A model generated the notes under the pieces. That model saw only the letters and a list, made by a program, of their open reading frames with translations, made no database searches and had not been told where the DNA came from. A stretch of 64,000 nucleotides of DNA, from assembly GCA_964017065.1 (NCBI GenBank), contig OZ024786.1:4689781-4753780 (forward strand), written 5' to 3'. Positions within the stretch are counted from its first letter, which is position 1, and every line of letters begins with the position of its first letter. Position numbers and translations under genes: made by a program. Below are positions 32,334-42,205 of the stretch, piece after piece. Origin of the DNA: Haliclona indistincta (Eukaryota; Porifera; Demospongiae; Haplosclerida; Chalinidae).

Positions 32334-32998
32334 AGTATTTGCCCACTGGCTGCAAAAAAGCTTGTTATTTTTAAGGTGTGCTATGTACTATCGGCACATG
32401 TACTATTTACTGTGCTGTGCTATGTCTTGTCAGTGTTTTATTTTTCCCTTGCCGTACATAATCACAGTAAGAGAGCTGACCGAGGGGTGTCAATCTGTAT
32501 TCCTTAAGATAAAAGAGCTGTTGACAACATTTTGTTTTCACAAAATTTAATTCCAGGCATACGAGATGTAGCAGGGCTCAGGCAAAATTTAATTCCAGGC
32601 ATACGAGGTGTAGCAGTAAGGCTCATTGACCACCTGTACAACAACAGACCATGAACGATGAGTGAATTCACTCCAAGGTCCCAAAGGTGAGGGTCATGTT
32701 AGGTCATGTTTTTTGGTTTCACTAAACACTGTTACAGGGACTTCGTAAAAAAATATTTTTATCGCTCTCCTCCGGGATCTCTTACAGTGAGTGCCTACTG
32801 CCTACTATGGTGTTCATCAACAAAATTCCCTAGCGTAAGTCCTAATGTGTTTCAGTTACTATGTAGCACTTTAGCAAGTTGCGTACCATGTCTTGCCCAT
32901 TTACGGTGCACAGTAGAGCTGTTTCCCCTTTTCCTGTATTTTAGTTGAGAGCGCTGCTGTCCTGTCAGCTTCCACTACAGCCATATACACTATAGTAA
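32334..32998. other. Non-genic interval with 42-bp tandem duplication
   Basis: AAAATTTAATTCCAGGCAT...GTAGCAG occurs at 32542-32573 and again at 32584-32616 (one or two differences). Other ORFs here are unconvincing. Confidence 0.6.
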
Positions 32999-35900
32999 AT
33001 GTGTAGTGTTAGTGGTGTATGTGTCAGTCGTGTAGATGGTAAGAAAACAATTATTGAAGTATAAATCGTTATTTATTTTGCTTAGACGAAATGAAAGACG
33101 ACGGGTTAGAGGACCCTGAGTCGGCGCAGCTAGATCAAGAAGACGATGAACACCGCAAACATCCTTTTGGTGATTATTATGATTATAAAAGACATAAAAT
33201 TAATTATTTTCTTTACTAGAGGAATTTGACGGCGAGATGATAGACGGACTGGAGGACCAATGGGCAGAGTTCGAGTACCTGACGCTACACATGGATGACT
33301 ACGATGAGGATGAAGGTTTTTGTAGCGACCCGGGAGCCTGAGCCATGGCACAACTAAAGATAGAACTATAATTAATTTTTGTTATCAAAAATTTTCTATT
33401 ATTAGCGCTATCATCGTCGCCATACTGCGCACCGGTAATAATGCTTTAGCTAGCTAAGCGCCTCCTCAATGCACAGCTAGTTTTTATGAGAAAATACACA
33501 ACGAGCTGTGTGCACAAGCGCAGTCATTCTCATGGCCTAGCAGTGAGTGAAGTAGGTACAAGTACAAAGAGAAAACTCAAATGCATGACCATTCAGCATA
33601 CTGCGCACGGGGGTAATAATGCTAGCTAGCTAGCTAAGCCTTAATGCGCAGCTATGTTATGGATTATTTCAATATATACGGTATCACAAGAGCTTGTGGA
33701 TCACTTCGACCTAAAGTTTTTAGTGAATCCGATTGGTTGATATTTTTGGCGCAAAGTGCCATCTGCAAATTTGACTGAACCCCTATATAAAGGACAGCAA
33801 ATTCAAAATTTTTACACAAAAATCTAAAATGCAAGTGGATGAAGACGCAATATTGCTACAGGCAGGCCTCGAGTACGAGAAGCACCGACAGCAGCAGCTC
33901 GAGCTGCAACAGCTCGAGCTGCAGAAGAAGGAGCAGCTCGAGCTGCAGGAGAAGGAGCAGCTCGAGCTGCAGAAGAAACAAGAGCTAGAGTTTTAAAAAA
34001 AACGCAGCTAGCCCAAGAAGAGTCTAAACTAAGACTGCAGTTGAGAGAGCTTGCCCAGCGCAGGTAAGCTCTCTCAACTGCAAAAAAAAACAACAAGGCG
34101 ACCACCGAGGAAGAGAGGTAGAAGAGCCTTGGGCTACAACATAGTGAGTGCAAGGTAATTATTTAGTAACAATGGTACATTTGATTATTTCTTATTAATA
34201 TTCTTTAGAAAGTTTAGATGACAATCATTTGGATACGCATATGGAAGGTAATTTATTTTAATGGTCACGATGTTAAGATTTTAACAGTATCAAAACATAC
34301 AAGAAAATTTCGGATGTAGGGCCGGATGGAAGAGTAGCAATGAAGAAACCTGTCACTGCTGTCCAATGTAAACCAATAAGAAGGTAGCCATTGGAATGGT
34401 ACACGGTTGACTGGCTAATAGACCATTATACCTACATCTTCATTGCTGCTCTACCAACCCTATATACCTTTGATTTCATTTTAATTTTTTTTTGTTTGTG
34501 TCCTTTCACAGAAATCATAGTTTTTAAAAAAATTTTGTGATGTTTGACAATTCTGCGCAATTTTGTTGTTACTTTTTGTTGATGTTTTTTACTTCTACTG
34601 GCAATAATATACCACACATGAGCCCCGCCTACTCTGCAAACACTTCCAAGGTCTATGAGTACTACTATTGTCTATAGCAAGCAGTAGAGAGATATTATGC
34701 TACATTTTAATGTGATAACTTGCTGGATTTGCAAAGTGCTTTTCACAAATAGTCATTTAGTGAGCATTCACGTGAGCAATTATGCTCAATCCCACGATAT
34801 GCTCACAATGGGAGAGACAAAATGTGATGGGTGCTTTCTCATCTTGGGTGATGAGAAAGCGCTTCACAAATCGGGAAGCATATGACATTAATTTTTACCA
34901 TTCTCTATATTTGTGATGAAGATATCGAGGAAGAATTAATGCCCATGGAAATTGACGGTAATTTTACACCTTAAGGTGGCGGGTTACGAATAAATGAATA
35001 TTAATGAGCAAAAATTCTTTTTGCTGTACAGGCCAACTGAGACTATCAAACGGTCTAAAACTTGCTGTGAAGCATAATAACATGCGTCCCTGCATATCCA
35101 GTGAGTCTTGGCGAAATCTGCAAAGCGTGAAGTGCACGCAGTCGCAGAATCGCTGTAACAATTTTTCTCGCAAGATAACGCGACGTGTAGCTTTAGCTAG
35201 TCTTTGAAAAGCGTTTTATTTGAAGCCATCAACATCCTCGAGGGATTGACACAGCCTTTTTTCGCTATTCTTCTCGAATCGCAAGTTATCGTCGATAAAC
35301 TTGGACAGTGCGTTTAGTGGCCTGCGTGTACAAATTCATAAAAAATTCTCAAGAGTGAATTTTCAAAAAACCTTGTGTCAATCCCTCGGCAACTTCCTTG
35401 TCTACAAGCAGGTACTAGTCAGCAAACACAATTCTCTGCACAGCATCAAAAATCTTGCGAGAAAAATCTGAATTCGATCTCAGCCATTGTAATTGTATGT
35501 ATTGTGAGCTCCTCCCCTTGTGTCGTGAATATTATTATTAGCACGCGGGTGGAATTCCAACGTCAGCTGCGGTTTAGACTGCGTTCTACTTCCTCCTCCA
35601 ACCTACGTGGTAAATTAATACATATTCATAGAGATTCTACAATAACAACAATAACTTCAGCAATCTTAGAGAAATAATGGGCAACAGGAGGAATAAACAG
35701 AATACACATGTGTGTGATGGAAAGTTCCAGAAACGTAAAAAACCATGTAGATGGGAAGCAAGTAGTGAAGATGTCACCCAGAACAGAGAAACTGATGGCA
35801 CTGAGAACAGTATAGTGAATCCTGCCGAGAGCAGTACAGAGAGTGCCACCGAGAATAGTATTGTCACTGAAAGCACAGCGGTGGATGATTCTGAGAACAG

Positions 35901-38900
35901 CGTAGTGGGTGCCACTGAGAGCTCAGTTGTGCGCGATGTTGAGAACACAGTACTGGATGATACCGAGAACACAGCAATGGATGATACCGAGAACACAGTA
36001 ATGGATGATACCGAGAACACAGCAATGGATGATACCGAGAACACAGCAGAACAAGTACATGATGCAATGGATGTCACTGAGAACAGTAGAGCGAATGAAA
36101 CTGAGAGAGTAGAAATTGACGGAGCAAGAATTGTGAACATATCTCAACTTGAGCAGTACATAAATGAATTGACTTGTCATGCTGCAAAGTGTGAAAAGAG
36201 TGCAGGAAGTGTCGTGCTTGTGGGAGAAAGGAAAGATGGTCTGGCATCCATCATAAGCACTGAGTGTTCTGGCTGTGGTCATGTGGTAAAGCTTCAAACA
36301 TCGACCAAGGTAGCAGGTCCTAGTGGATACAATCGGTGGGAAGTCAACCTTGCGTCAGTATGGGGTCAAATGTGTACAGGTGGTGGGCATGCCACACTTC
36401 AAGAGTCTCTGGCATACATAGGTGTCCCTGTCATGACCAAGAAAAGCTTCACATCAACAGAGAGAACCATTGGCGAGTGGTGGCGGGATCGTTTGCAGCA
36501 GTCAATGATTGAAGCTGGAAGAGAAGAGAGAGAGATAGCTATTGAGAGAGGTGACTTTCACGAAGGTGTACCAGCTATCACTGTAGTGGTAGATGGAGGA
36601 TGGAGCAAACGATCCCACCGCCACTCATACAACGCTAAATCAGGAGTAGGCATTATAGTTGGACTGGAAACTAAAAAGATACTTCATCTTTCTGTGCGCA
36701 ACAAGTACTGCTCGAGTTGTGCCTCAGGATTCCAACCAGATCAACACCGCTGCTATAGGAACTGGTCTGAATCATCCTCAGAGATGGAGACATCAACGAT
36801 TGTGGAAGGATTCAAAGAAGCTGAAAAAGTCCATGGAGTCCGTTACATGCGTTTTGTTGGTGATGGTGATAGCAGTGTATACCCTACTCTCCTACTAGAG
36901 GTACCAGTATGGGGAAGGTATATAAAGAAGCTAGAGTGCGCAAATCATGCGTGTAAGTGCTATAGATCCAGCTTAGAAAAGTTGGTTCAAGATAACCCTC
37001 AATACAAGGGCAAAGGTGGGTTGACCAGTCAAATGAGAAAGAAGCTGACTAGTGCAGCAAGATGTGCCATCAAAATGCGCAGCAAGGAAGCAGACAAGAA
37101 GAAGGCGATAAAGTTGTTGGAGCATGATTTGAAGAATGGTCCTTATCACTGCTACGGAATCCACGACAAGTGCAGCACTGACTTCTGCACACACGCCCAA
37201 CACAATCAGCTTTCAGCTACCTCTGAGAGAAGCAGCGATGATGACTTCATAGATGATTCAGAATTTGATGATGTTCAAGGTAACAAATCACATGTGTAGA
37301 TACATTGTGTGGGATTGTAAGCTCTCTTCATTTTACAGATGCAGCAGATGTGGATGGACACAGTGGATGATTCAACTGAAGAGGAGGCACATCAAGGTGG
37401 AGCAAGTCCTACTCATGTAGACCCGAAGTTGCTTCTTGATATTCAAGTGATTATCAGTCGTCTTGTGGCTAAGGCAGGTCAACTGATTGGCAATTTTACT
37501 ACAAATTTGGCGGAAAACTGGATGGGAGTGAGGTGCAAGTTTGATGGGGGTAAAGTTGTCAATCGGTCCCAAAGTGGCTCATGGGAATTTCGGTGCATGG
37601 GTGCAGGTCTCAGAGCAAATCTTGGAGCTAATTGGGGACCAATAGTGTGGAAGGACACCACAAGATCTGCTCCCAATTCAGTGCTGTTAGATGTGACAAA
37701 TAGGATGGCTACAACAAGAGAGAAGGACAGGAAGAGAAAGAGTGATGAAAAGTACAAGGAAAGTCGAAGAAAGAGGAAATACGAACGCAGAGAAGACACA
37801 GCAAAGGCACGTAAGTCTTACAGTAGGCACGATGGGGGAATGGAGCCTGAAGACGTATGTGAAGATGTTTCACCTGACCATTTGCAAGAGCTGGTGCAAA
37901 CATTTTATCGAACCAATGTGTTTGTCACGAAGGATGAGGCATGTGAAATAGAGCGGTCAACAAAGAGCCAGAGTGATTCAGCGATGTGGATGGAGGAAAG
38001 AAAGAAGCGCGTCACTGCATCAAAAGTTGGAGGAATAGCAAAGATGAGACCTGGAACAAAAAGAGCAAAGAAAGTTGAAGACATGTTATACACAAGGTTC
38101 TCAGGCAGTGCAGCTACAAGGTATGGTGTGTTGATGGAGGAGGAGACAAGGAAGCAGTATGTAACTTACCAGCAACAGCATGGGCATCCAGGGCTACAGA
38201 CAGAACAGGCAGGTCTTTGCATAAGTTGTAGTAATCCTTGGCTAGCTGCATCACCTGATGGTATTGTCCATGACCCAAACTCGCAACCTGCAACAGGTCT
38301 ACTTGAGATCAAGAATCCCTATTCGGCCAGAAATGACACAATACAAGAATTCGCCACCAAAACTTCTTCTTGCCTGAGTATAAAACAAAACACACTTTAT
38401 CTCAAGCACGGACATGACTATTATTTCCAGATACAATGCCAGTTATACTGTGCAGACAAGGCTTGGTGTGACTTTGTTGTCAGGACTAATAAAGAGATTC
38501 ACATCGAACGAATTCATCAAGACAGAGAGTGGTGGACACTACAGCTAGCTAAATGCAAGAAGTTCTACTTTAGCGCTCTACTTCCTGAGCTAGCTTGCCC
38601 AAGATATAGAAAAGGTGGAATAAGAGAACCGACTAGCTAACAATCAATGAATCACATGCCACATTTCACTCGGAACAGAATTATTATGCTATAATTTATA
38701 TTCAACAGAAGACAAGTAAAGTCTTACCTATTCTGAAGATGATGGTTAGCTATGACCGAAGGGCCAGCTATATTCCGCTGATCATCATCGCCAGAGCCTA
38801 GCTCACCGAGTAGTCATTGTACGTACGTGTAGCGCGTCAGCCCTCAGAGATAAGCTCACTGTATGGTCTAGATCATCGAGGAACGGCGCTCCGCTAGAGC

Positions 38901-39249
38901 AGTCTGTCGACAGAACTCCATTCAGGCCGATTCAGGCGCTTTCTTGCAGAAAGGAAGGAAGTTGATGACGTAGCTGCTTGGCGCGCGCGTAAGGCGGCGC
39001 GTTACCAATTAAATTTTTATTGTATTCATCGTGGTAATAAATTAATAAGTAAACGCGTGGGCGAAAGGTAACCCGCCACCTTAATACAAACGTGCATTAT
39101 GCTACATTTTACAATTCTCTAGAAAGTATACATGTAGAAGAGAGTATGGAAGTAGACATAGAAGGTAATTTTTACACCCTAATACAAATGTGCACTATAA
39201 TAATGCTACATTTTACCGCTTTTTAGACGAAGATACGGAAATACCTTAA
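32999..39249 (+). CDS. Small acidic protein gene, seven exons, host of a transposon
   Basis: Proposed exons are 32999-33038, 33086-33169, 33220-33315, 34209-34247, 34922-34957, 39123-39164 and 39227-39249. All internal exons start and end in phase 1, every join has GT and AG, and they total 360 bases with no internal stop, giving 119 codons. The protein is strongly acidic (for example D-Q-E-D-D-E-H, M-D-D-Y-D-E-D-E, E-E-E-L-M-P-M-E-I-D, E-E-S-M-E-V-D-I-E). No domain is recognised. Exons 4-6 are alike in length (36-42 bases), in the M-E-x-D-I-(E/D)-G ending and in the GTAATTT donor, so they look duplicated. The acceptor of exon 5 (GATGAAG) is weak. The 4.1-kb transposon lies in intron 5, and a TATA-bearing repeat plus a coiled-coil ORF lie in intron 3. 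The start codon choice is uncertain. Confidence 0.5.
33424..33799 (+). repeat. Dispersed TATA-containing module, copy 2
   Basis: Mate of 21371-21728, in the same orientation. Here it is followed within 40 bases by an ORF. Confidence 0.85.
33783..33792 (+). promoter_or_regulatory. TATA box in the dispersed module
   Basis: CTATATAAAG lies 36 bases before the ATG at 33829, so a start about 30 bases downstream of the box would leave a very short leader. The same box is conserved in the other copy at 21709-21718. Confidence 0.45.
33829..34155 (+). pseudogene. Gln/Glu/Leu-rich coiled-coil ORF with frameshift
   Basis: The ATG opens 55 codons rich in L-E-L-Q repeats (Q-Q-L-E-L-Q-Q-L-E-L-Q-K-K-E-Q) and stops at 33994-33996. 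In the next frame the same composition continues (Q-L-A-Q-E-E-S-K-L-R-L-Q-L-R-E-L-A-Q-R). A one-base change in the run of eight A's after GTTTTA would explain this. Possible donors are CAG|GTAAGC at 34074 and AAG|GTAATT at 34155. The repeats predict a long helix. It lies inside intron 3 of the acidic gene. Function unknown. Confidence 0.4.
34036..34092. repeat. 17-bp perfect inverted repeat over a splice-donor consensus
   Basis: Arms 34036-34052 and 34076-34092 are exact reverse complements with a 23-base loop. The CAGGTAAG consensus (34071-34078) straddles the loop and the second arm. Confidence 0.8.
34314..34458. repeat. Imperfect inverted repeat
   Basis: AGTAGCAATGAAGA on the left pairs with TCTTCATTGCTGCT on the right, and flanking GTAGGG/CCCTAT words also pair. 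Possibly a decayed small MITE; no target duplication is clear. Confidence 0.4.
34971..34974. repeat. TTAA target-site duplication, left
   Basis: TTAA directly precedes the left terminal inverted repeat; its mate is at 39081-39084. A paralogous unfilled site at about 39176-39180 has a single CTAA in the same context. Confidence 0.85.
35677..37299 (+). CDS. Mutator-like transposase
   Basis: 540 codons. Residues 1-140 are low complexity and acidic, with four D-D-T-E-N-T-(A/V)-M repeats near 88-126. From about residue 165 a conserved region begins with cysteines (C-x-G-C-G-H). The catalytic core has V-V-V-D-G-G-W (Asp306), then C-S-S-C and H-R-C-Y-R-N-W zinc-type residues with S-S-E-M-E, then F-V-G-D-G-D-S-S-V-Y (Asp396). 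L-E-C-A-N-H-A-C-K-C-Y follows. This order matches the Mutator-like transposase domain that I know from insects, cnidarians and sponges. These enzymes cut and join DNA by an RNase-H-like DDE mechanism. The C-terminus is acidic (S-S-D-D-D-F-I-D-D-S-E-F-D-D). The stop may be read past by splicing into the next ORF, 40 bases on. Confidence 0.8.
   Translation: MGNRRNKQNTHVCDGKFQKRKKPCRWEASSEDVTQNRETDGTENSIVNPAESSTESATENSIVTESTAVDDSENSVVGATESSVVRDVENTVLDDTENTAMDDTENTVMDDTENTAMDDTENTAEQVHDAMDVTENSRANETERVEIDGARIVNISQLEQYINELTCHAAKCEKSAGSVVLVGERKDGLASIISTECSGCGHVVKLQTSTKVAGPSGYNRWEVNLASVWGQMCTGGGHATLQESLAYIGVPVMTKKSFTSTERTIGEWWRDRLQQSMIEAGREEREIAIERGDFHEGVPAITVVVDGGWSKRSHRHSYNAKSGVGIIVGLETKKILHLSVRNKYCSSCASGFQPDQHRCYRNWSESSSEMETSTIVEGFKEAEKVHGVRYMRFVGDGDSSVYPTLLLEVPVWGRYIKKLECANHACKCYRSSLEKLVQDNPQYKGKGGLTSQMRKKLTSAARCAIKMRSKEADKKKAIKLLEHDLKNGPYHCYGIHDKCSTDFCTHAQHNQLSATSERSSDDDFIDDSEFDDVQGNKSHV
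37339..38640 (+). CDS. YqaJ-family (lambda-exonuclease-like) nuclease ORF
   Basis: 433 codons from ATG or, more likely, a second exon after the TTTTACAG acceptor ending at 37338. The first ~180 residues are basic (E-K-D-R-K-R-K-S-D-E-K). The nuclease domain spans about 215-400: K-R-V-T-A-S-K-V-G-G, G-V-L-M-E-E-E-T-R near 265, S-P-D-G-I-V (Asp307), L-L-E-I-K-N-P (Glu323 and Lys325), and F-Q-I-Q-C-Q-L (Gln364, Gln366). These are the PD-(D/E)xK residues of YqaJ/lambda-exonuclease enzymes, which resect DNA 5' ends for recombination; all are present. Pairing with a transposase inside one element suggests a role in processing or repair of transposition intermediates. That role is inferred. Confidence 0.75.
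   Translation: MQQMWMDTVDDSTEEEAHQGGASPTHVDPKLLLDIQVIISRLVAKAGQLIGNFTTNLAENWMGVRCKFDGGKVVNRSQSGSWEFRCMGAGLRANLGANWGPIVWKDTTRSAPNSVLLDVTNRMATTREKDRKRKSDEKYKESRRKRKYERREDTAKARKSYSRHDGGMEPEDVCEDVSPDHLQELVQTFYRTNVFVTKDEACEIERSTKSQSDSAMWMEERKKRVTASKVGGIAKMRPGTKRAKKVEDMLYTRFSGSAATRYGVLMEEETRKQYVTYQQQHGHPGLQTEQAGLCISCSNPWLAASPDGIVHDPNSQPATGLLEIKNPYSARNDTIQEFATKTSSCLSIKQNTLYLKHGHDYYFQIQCQLYCADKAWCDFVVRTNKEIHIERIHQDREWWTLQLAKCKKFYFSALLPELACPRYRKGGIREPTS
39036..39041 (+). terminator. Candidate polyadenylation signal of the transposon
   Basis: AATAAA lies about 400 bases after the nuclease stop and 39 bases before the right element end. Placement is plausible, not proven. Confidence 0.3.
39081..39084. 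repeat. TTAA target-site duplication, right
   Basis: Follows the right inverted repeat directly; mate of 34971-34974. Confidence 0.85.
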
Positions 39250-40980
39250 AGGTAATTTTCCCATTTGTATTAGTGCACTATGCTACATTTTATCAATTAT
39301 TTGTATGTATTAGGACATGAGATATAGAGAGAACTATTTAATCACCATTATATAAATATATTCAATTTTTTTGTATTATCACTGCACAGTCATATTTAAT
39401 CAAAATTATAAAACTAATTTTATTTGCGAAGTTGTGCAATGGATAACAATAATCAGTATCCGGTCTAAATCAACAAATTTAGTGAAACTCAACTCAGTAA
39501 TTGTTTATAAAATTAATGGTAATGATTTCCAGACAACTTAGGAGGTAACGGCCGAGGTATACACTGCTAAAACAGTAGTCAGAAGATCATACTACCTGGG
39601 TAAGATAGTCTGACCAACAGAAAGTATGAAACTGAAATAGTCAGAACATCATACTTACTGCTGGCTTGCTGGCTTGTAGGTAAGCCAGAGTTCCGAAGCA
39701 ACAACGGTTGGAGCATCCTACCAATAGGCTATTGACAAGCGGTGACGTCATAATGATAGTAGGCGTTACTGCAATCTGATTGGGCAATGGGCTAATTGGC
39801 GCGTGTAGACGGTATTGTTTCTCGAGCAGCCATTTCTTCGTGGTCTCACAGCTACTAGTGGGGTAAACACTCAAGGAGAACTATCCATCTGTACAAACAC
39901 AGCTGGAGTGTGAGTAAACTAACTTCTAATACTGACACACTTTACATTAGTGTACGTTCTGCTGTAGATCTGAGCGACGACAAGAGCTAGATCGCTTGAG
40001 ATACAATAGCCAAGTTATGCGGTTATATTACAGGTATGTGTGTACAACTCCTGTATGTCGTGCTACATGTAGGACCATTTACCTGAGGGTGACAATCCTT
40101 CTCTCTTATTCTTGTATACAGCAGTGACATGCTGATCATTGAAATTCCTTATTACAGTTTGTGTCTTCGGCACTATAGCTACTTGTGAGTGATTCTTCTG
40201 CTGTGAATATCTTGTGTTTGCATTTAAACTATGGTTGTGCCTTAGATTTATTACACAAGACAGGATAGGAAACTCGCAAATTCTAGTGGATTGATACACA
40301 TGCTGATCATGGATTGATACACATGCTGGCAATCTCGGCATTGCAAATTTTATAATAATTATGTCAAGCCTTACACGTGTAAAGTTCATTCCAAAAATAA
40401 ATTCGAATCAAGCATGACTATAATTTTAGCAGAAATAAATTACAAATTAAGACGATAATATGTACTAGTGACAGTGTAATAAAATGAGCTGTATAGTGAT
40501 TGAGCTGTATAGCTGTATAGACAGAATATGCCAGATGGTACACCTTAGGCTCTTAAATCTGCTATCAAATGCACCATGGGAGCAAGGCATTCAAAAGGGA
40601 TTTTATTACGAGATTGCCTTCATCATCATTAGAAGCTGCTAGTTGGAAAAAGGTAAATATTTGTATACAGCTCCTACAGGCATTATTGCTAAGCTCTCAC
40701 AAGATAATGAGACAAAACACCAGCGTCAAATTGTAGGGCAACAAATATTGTGAAAAATCAACATACCACGTACTGTTGTTTATGTTAGTAGTTTATTATG
40801 GGGGTGATTAATGGTGATACAGTTGTTATTGTTTGTACCACAACCAACGAAGTGGGCAGGATCAAGTGAATGAATATGACATCAATGTGTACTTGATAGA
40901 CAGTGGTGCAGCAGTGAATGCTAATGTAGTAGGCAACAGTGAACACTTCACAAGTCACATCTGGCAACAGGCTTATGTTT
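39250..40980. other. Non-genic interval
   Basis: AT-rich. It contains the second copy of the 117-base dispersed repeat (39566-39690) and one more intron-like unit of the acidic gene (about 39252-39300). Short ORFs have no recognised family. Confidence 0.5.
39566..39690 (+). repeat. Dispersed repeat, copy 2
   Basis: Mate of 17872-17988. It has an extra duplicated GCTGGCTT unit near its right end. Confidence 0.75.
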
Positions 40981-40984
40981 TATA

Positions 40985-41243
40985 TAGACCATTTTAGTCG
41001 CTAATAGGCGCAAACAGTATTGTGCTGCAGGTCAAACGCTTTGCTGGCTGTTCGAGAGATAGAAACACACGTTTTTAAGCTACAATAAGTCATACGAACA
41101 ATATACTTTCGTTTGTGTACGCTAAGTACCTAGCTAAGCAGCAAAATACGAAGCCTTGTGATTTGCCTGCACCAAAATACCGTCAAAATGACGGCGTCAA
41201 CCCGGGTGATCGCGGGAAAAATATTAGCGCCTAAAATGGTCTA
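40985..41243. mobile_element. 259-bp MITE with TA duplication
   Basis: Terminal inverted repeats of about 21 bases (TAGACCATTTTAG, one mismatch, then CGCTAAT) are flanked by TA on both sides (40983-40984 and 41244-41245). There is no ORF. TA target and short size fit a non-autonomous Tc1/mariner-type element. Confidence 0.75.
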
Positions 41244-41245
41244 TA

Positions 41246-42205
41246 GCGGAGTTTGTGATTCATAGTATATATAAAGTATGTAGGTTAGAATAGACACTAA
41301 TATCGATGAGTGATGCCAAGATAATAAACATTGTAAAAACCTAAGAGACAAGGAAAATACTAACACAATATTGCATGTACTTCATCAGTCTGTATTACAG
41401 TTGTTATACTGCATGCATGAATTCTGCAGAATACACAAAAGATACATACTAATGGTCAGAAGAGGTTGATCTGTTATTACGAAGCTTGACCGAAAGAGAA
41501 CTAGTTAATTATATGCTCAGTGGGTAGAGCCACGACAGGACAAAATAATATACACTGTAACATGTAAATAGGTTAGTTTCTAGGATGAATAACAAGATAG
41601 AATAATTTCCATTTCCATTTTGAACGTTTGTTCTGAAAACAGCTCAATAATAATTATGTTGATCATCAGCGGTCTGACTCTACATCTTACCATCATAATA
41701 TTACCAGCAGCAGCTACACAACCTGATTGTAAGTTTCACTACGGATACATAAGCTAGGCTCATAATAATTTTCTCTATAGCTGGCCCTCTATAGCACACC
41801 ATCTCCCACAGTCAAATATGACAAGTCAGGCTGTCCGGTCGGAGTCACTTAAAGGGTAAGTATCACCAAAAATTTTTTTACACCTTAAAAAGCCTTGAAG
41901 CCTCTTGAATTCCTGTGTGTTTGCCATGGATAAAACTAAATCGTTTGAAGATGTCAAATCTTACAAAGGGTATTATTAATATTTTCTTATCCTTCATTAA
42001 GCATTTATATCACGACTACTCTGTTGCACTGATGGCTGCTGTGGTGGCTGTAGCTGTTGTTGCTGTAGTTCGAGTCACAGTAAAGGCAGATCAAAAAAGC
42101 AGATTCAAGCCTCCCAAGTACGTTCAGCCTCATACAAATGTATGAGGCAGCTGGAGTTGAGCTGCCCAAAATTAGACATAAGTATGTATAGCACAATGTA
42201 GTGTA
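41246..42205. other. Non-genic interval
   Basis: AT-rich. A segment around 41515-41640 resembles the 49.7/50.3-kb duplicated unit (CTCAGTGGG(T/C)(A/G)GAGCCAC, later TTTGTTCTGAAA). ORF 41915-42145 has a hydrophobic Val/Ala run but no family. Confidence 0.4.

Larger units (their letters stand above)
34975..39080 (+). mobile_element. Complete TTAA-inserting DNA transposon with transposase and YqaJ nuclease
   Basis: The element is 4106 bp. Its ends are perfect 14-bp inverted repeats (AGGTGGCGGGTTAC at 34975-34988, its reverse complement at 39067-39080), flanked by TTAA on both sides. TTAA duplications are known for piggyBac and Kolobok-type elements. The transposase here is Mutator-like and not piggyBac-like, so a Kolobok-like assignment is the better guess. 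Two long plus-strand ORFs lie inside. The host sequence on both sides belongs to a repeated acidic microexon/intron unit. Reading across the element restores a normal unit with one TTAA, which confirms the borders. Clean ends and long ORFs suggest a young insertion. Confidence 0.8.

Noticed and set aside
35637..36297. Minus-strand ORFs of 124 and 167 codons over the transposase N-terminus
   Set aside because: They are shadows of the acidic tandem repeat; the plus frame carries the conserved transposase.
34971..39084. piggyBac element
   Set aside because: The TTAA duplication fits, but the protein has Mutator-like motifs and a YqaJ partner, not the piggyBac DDD set.
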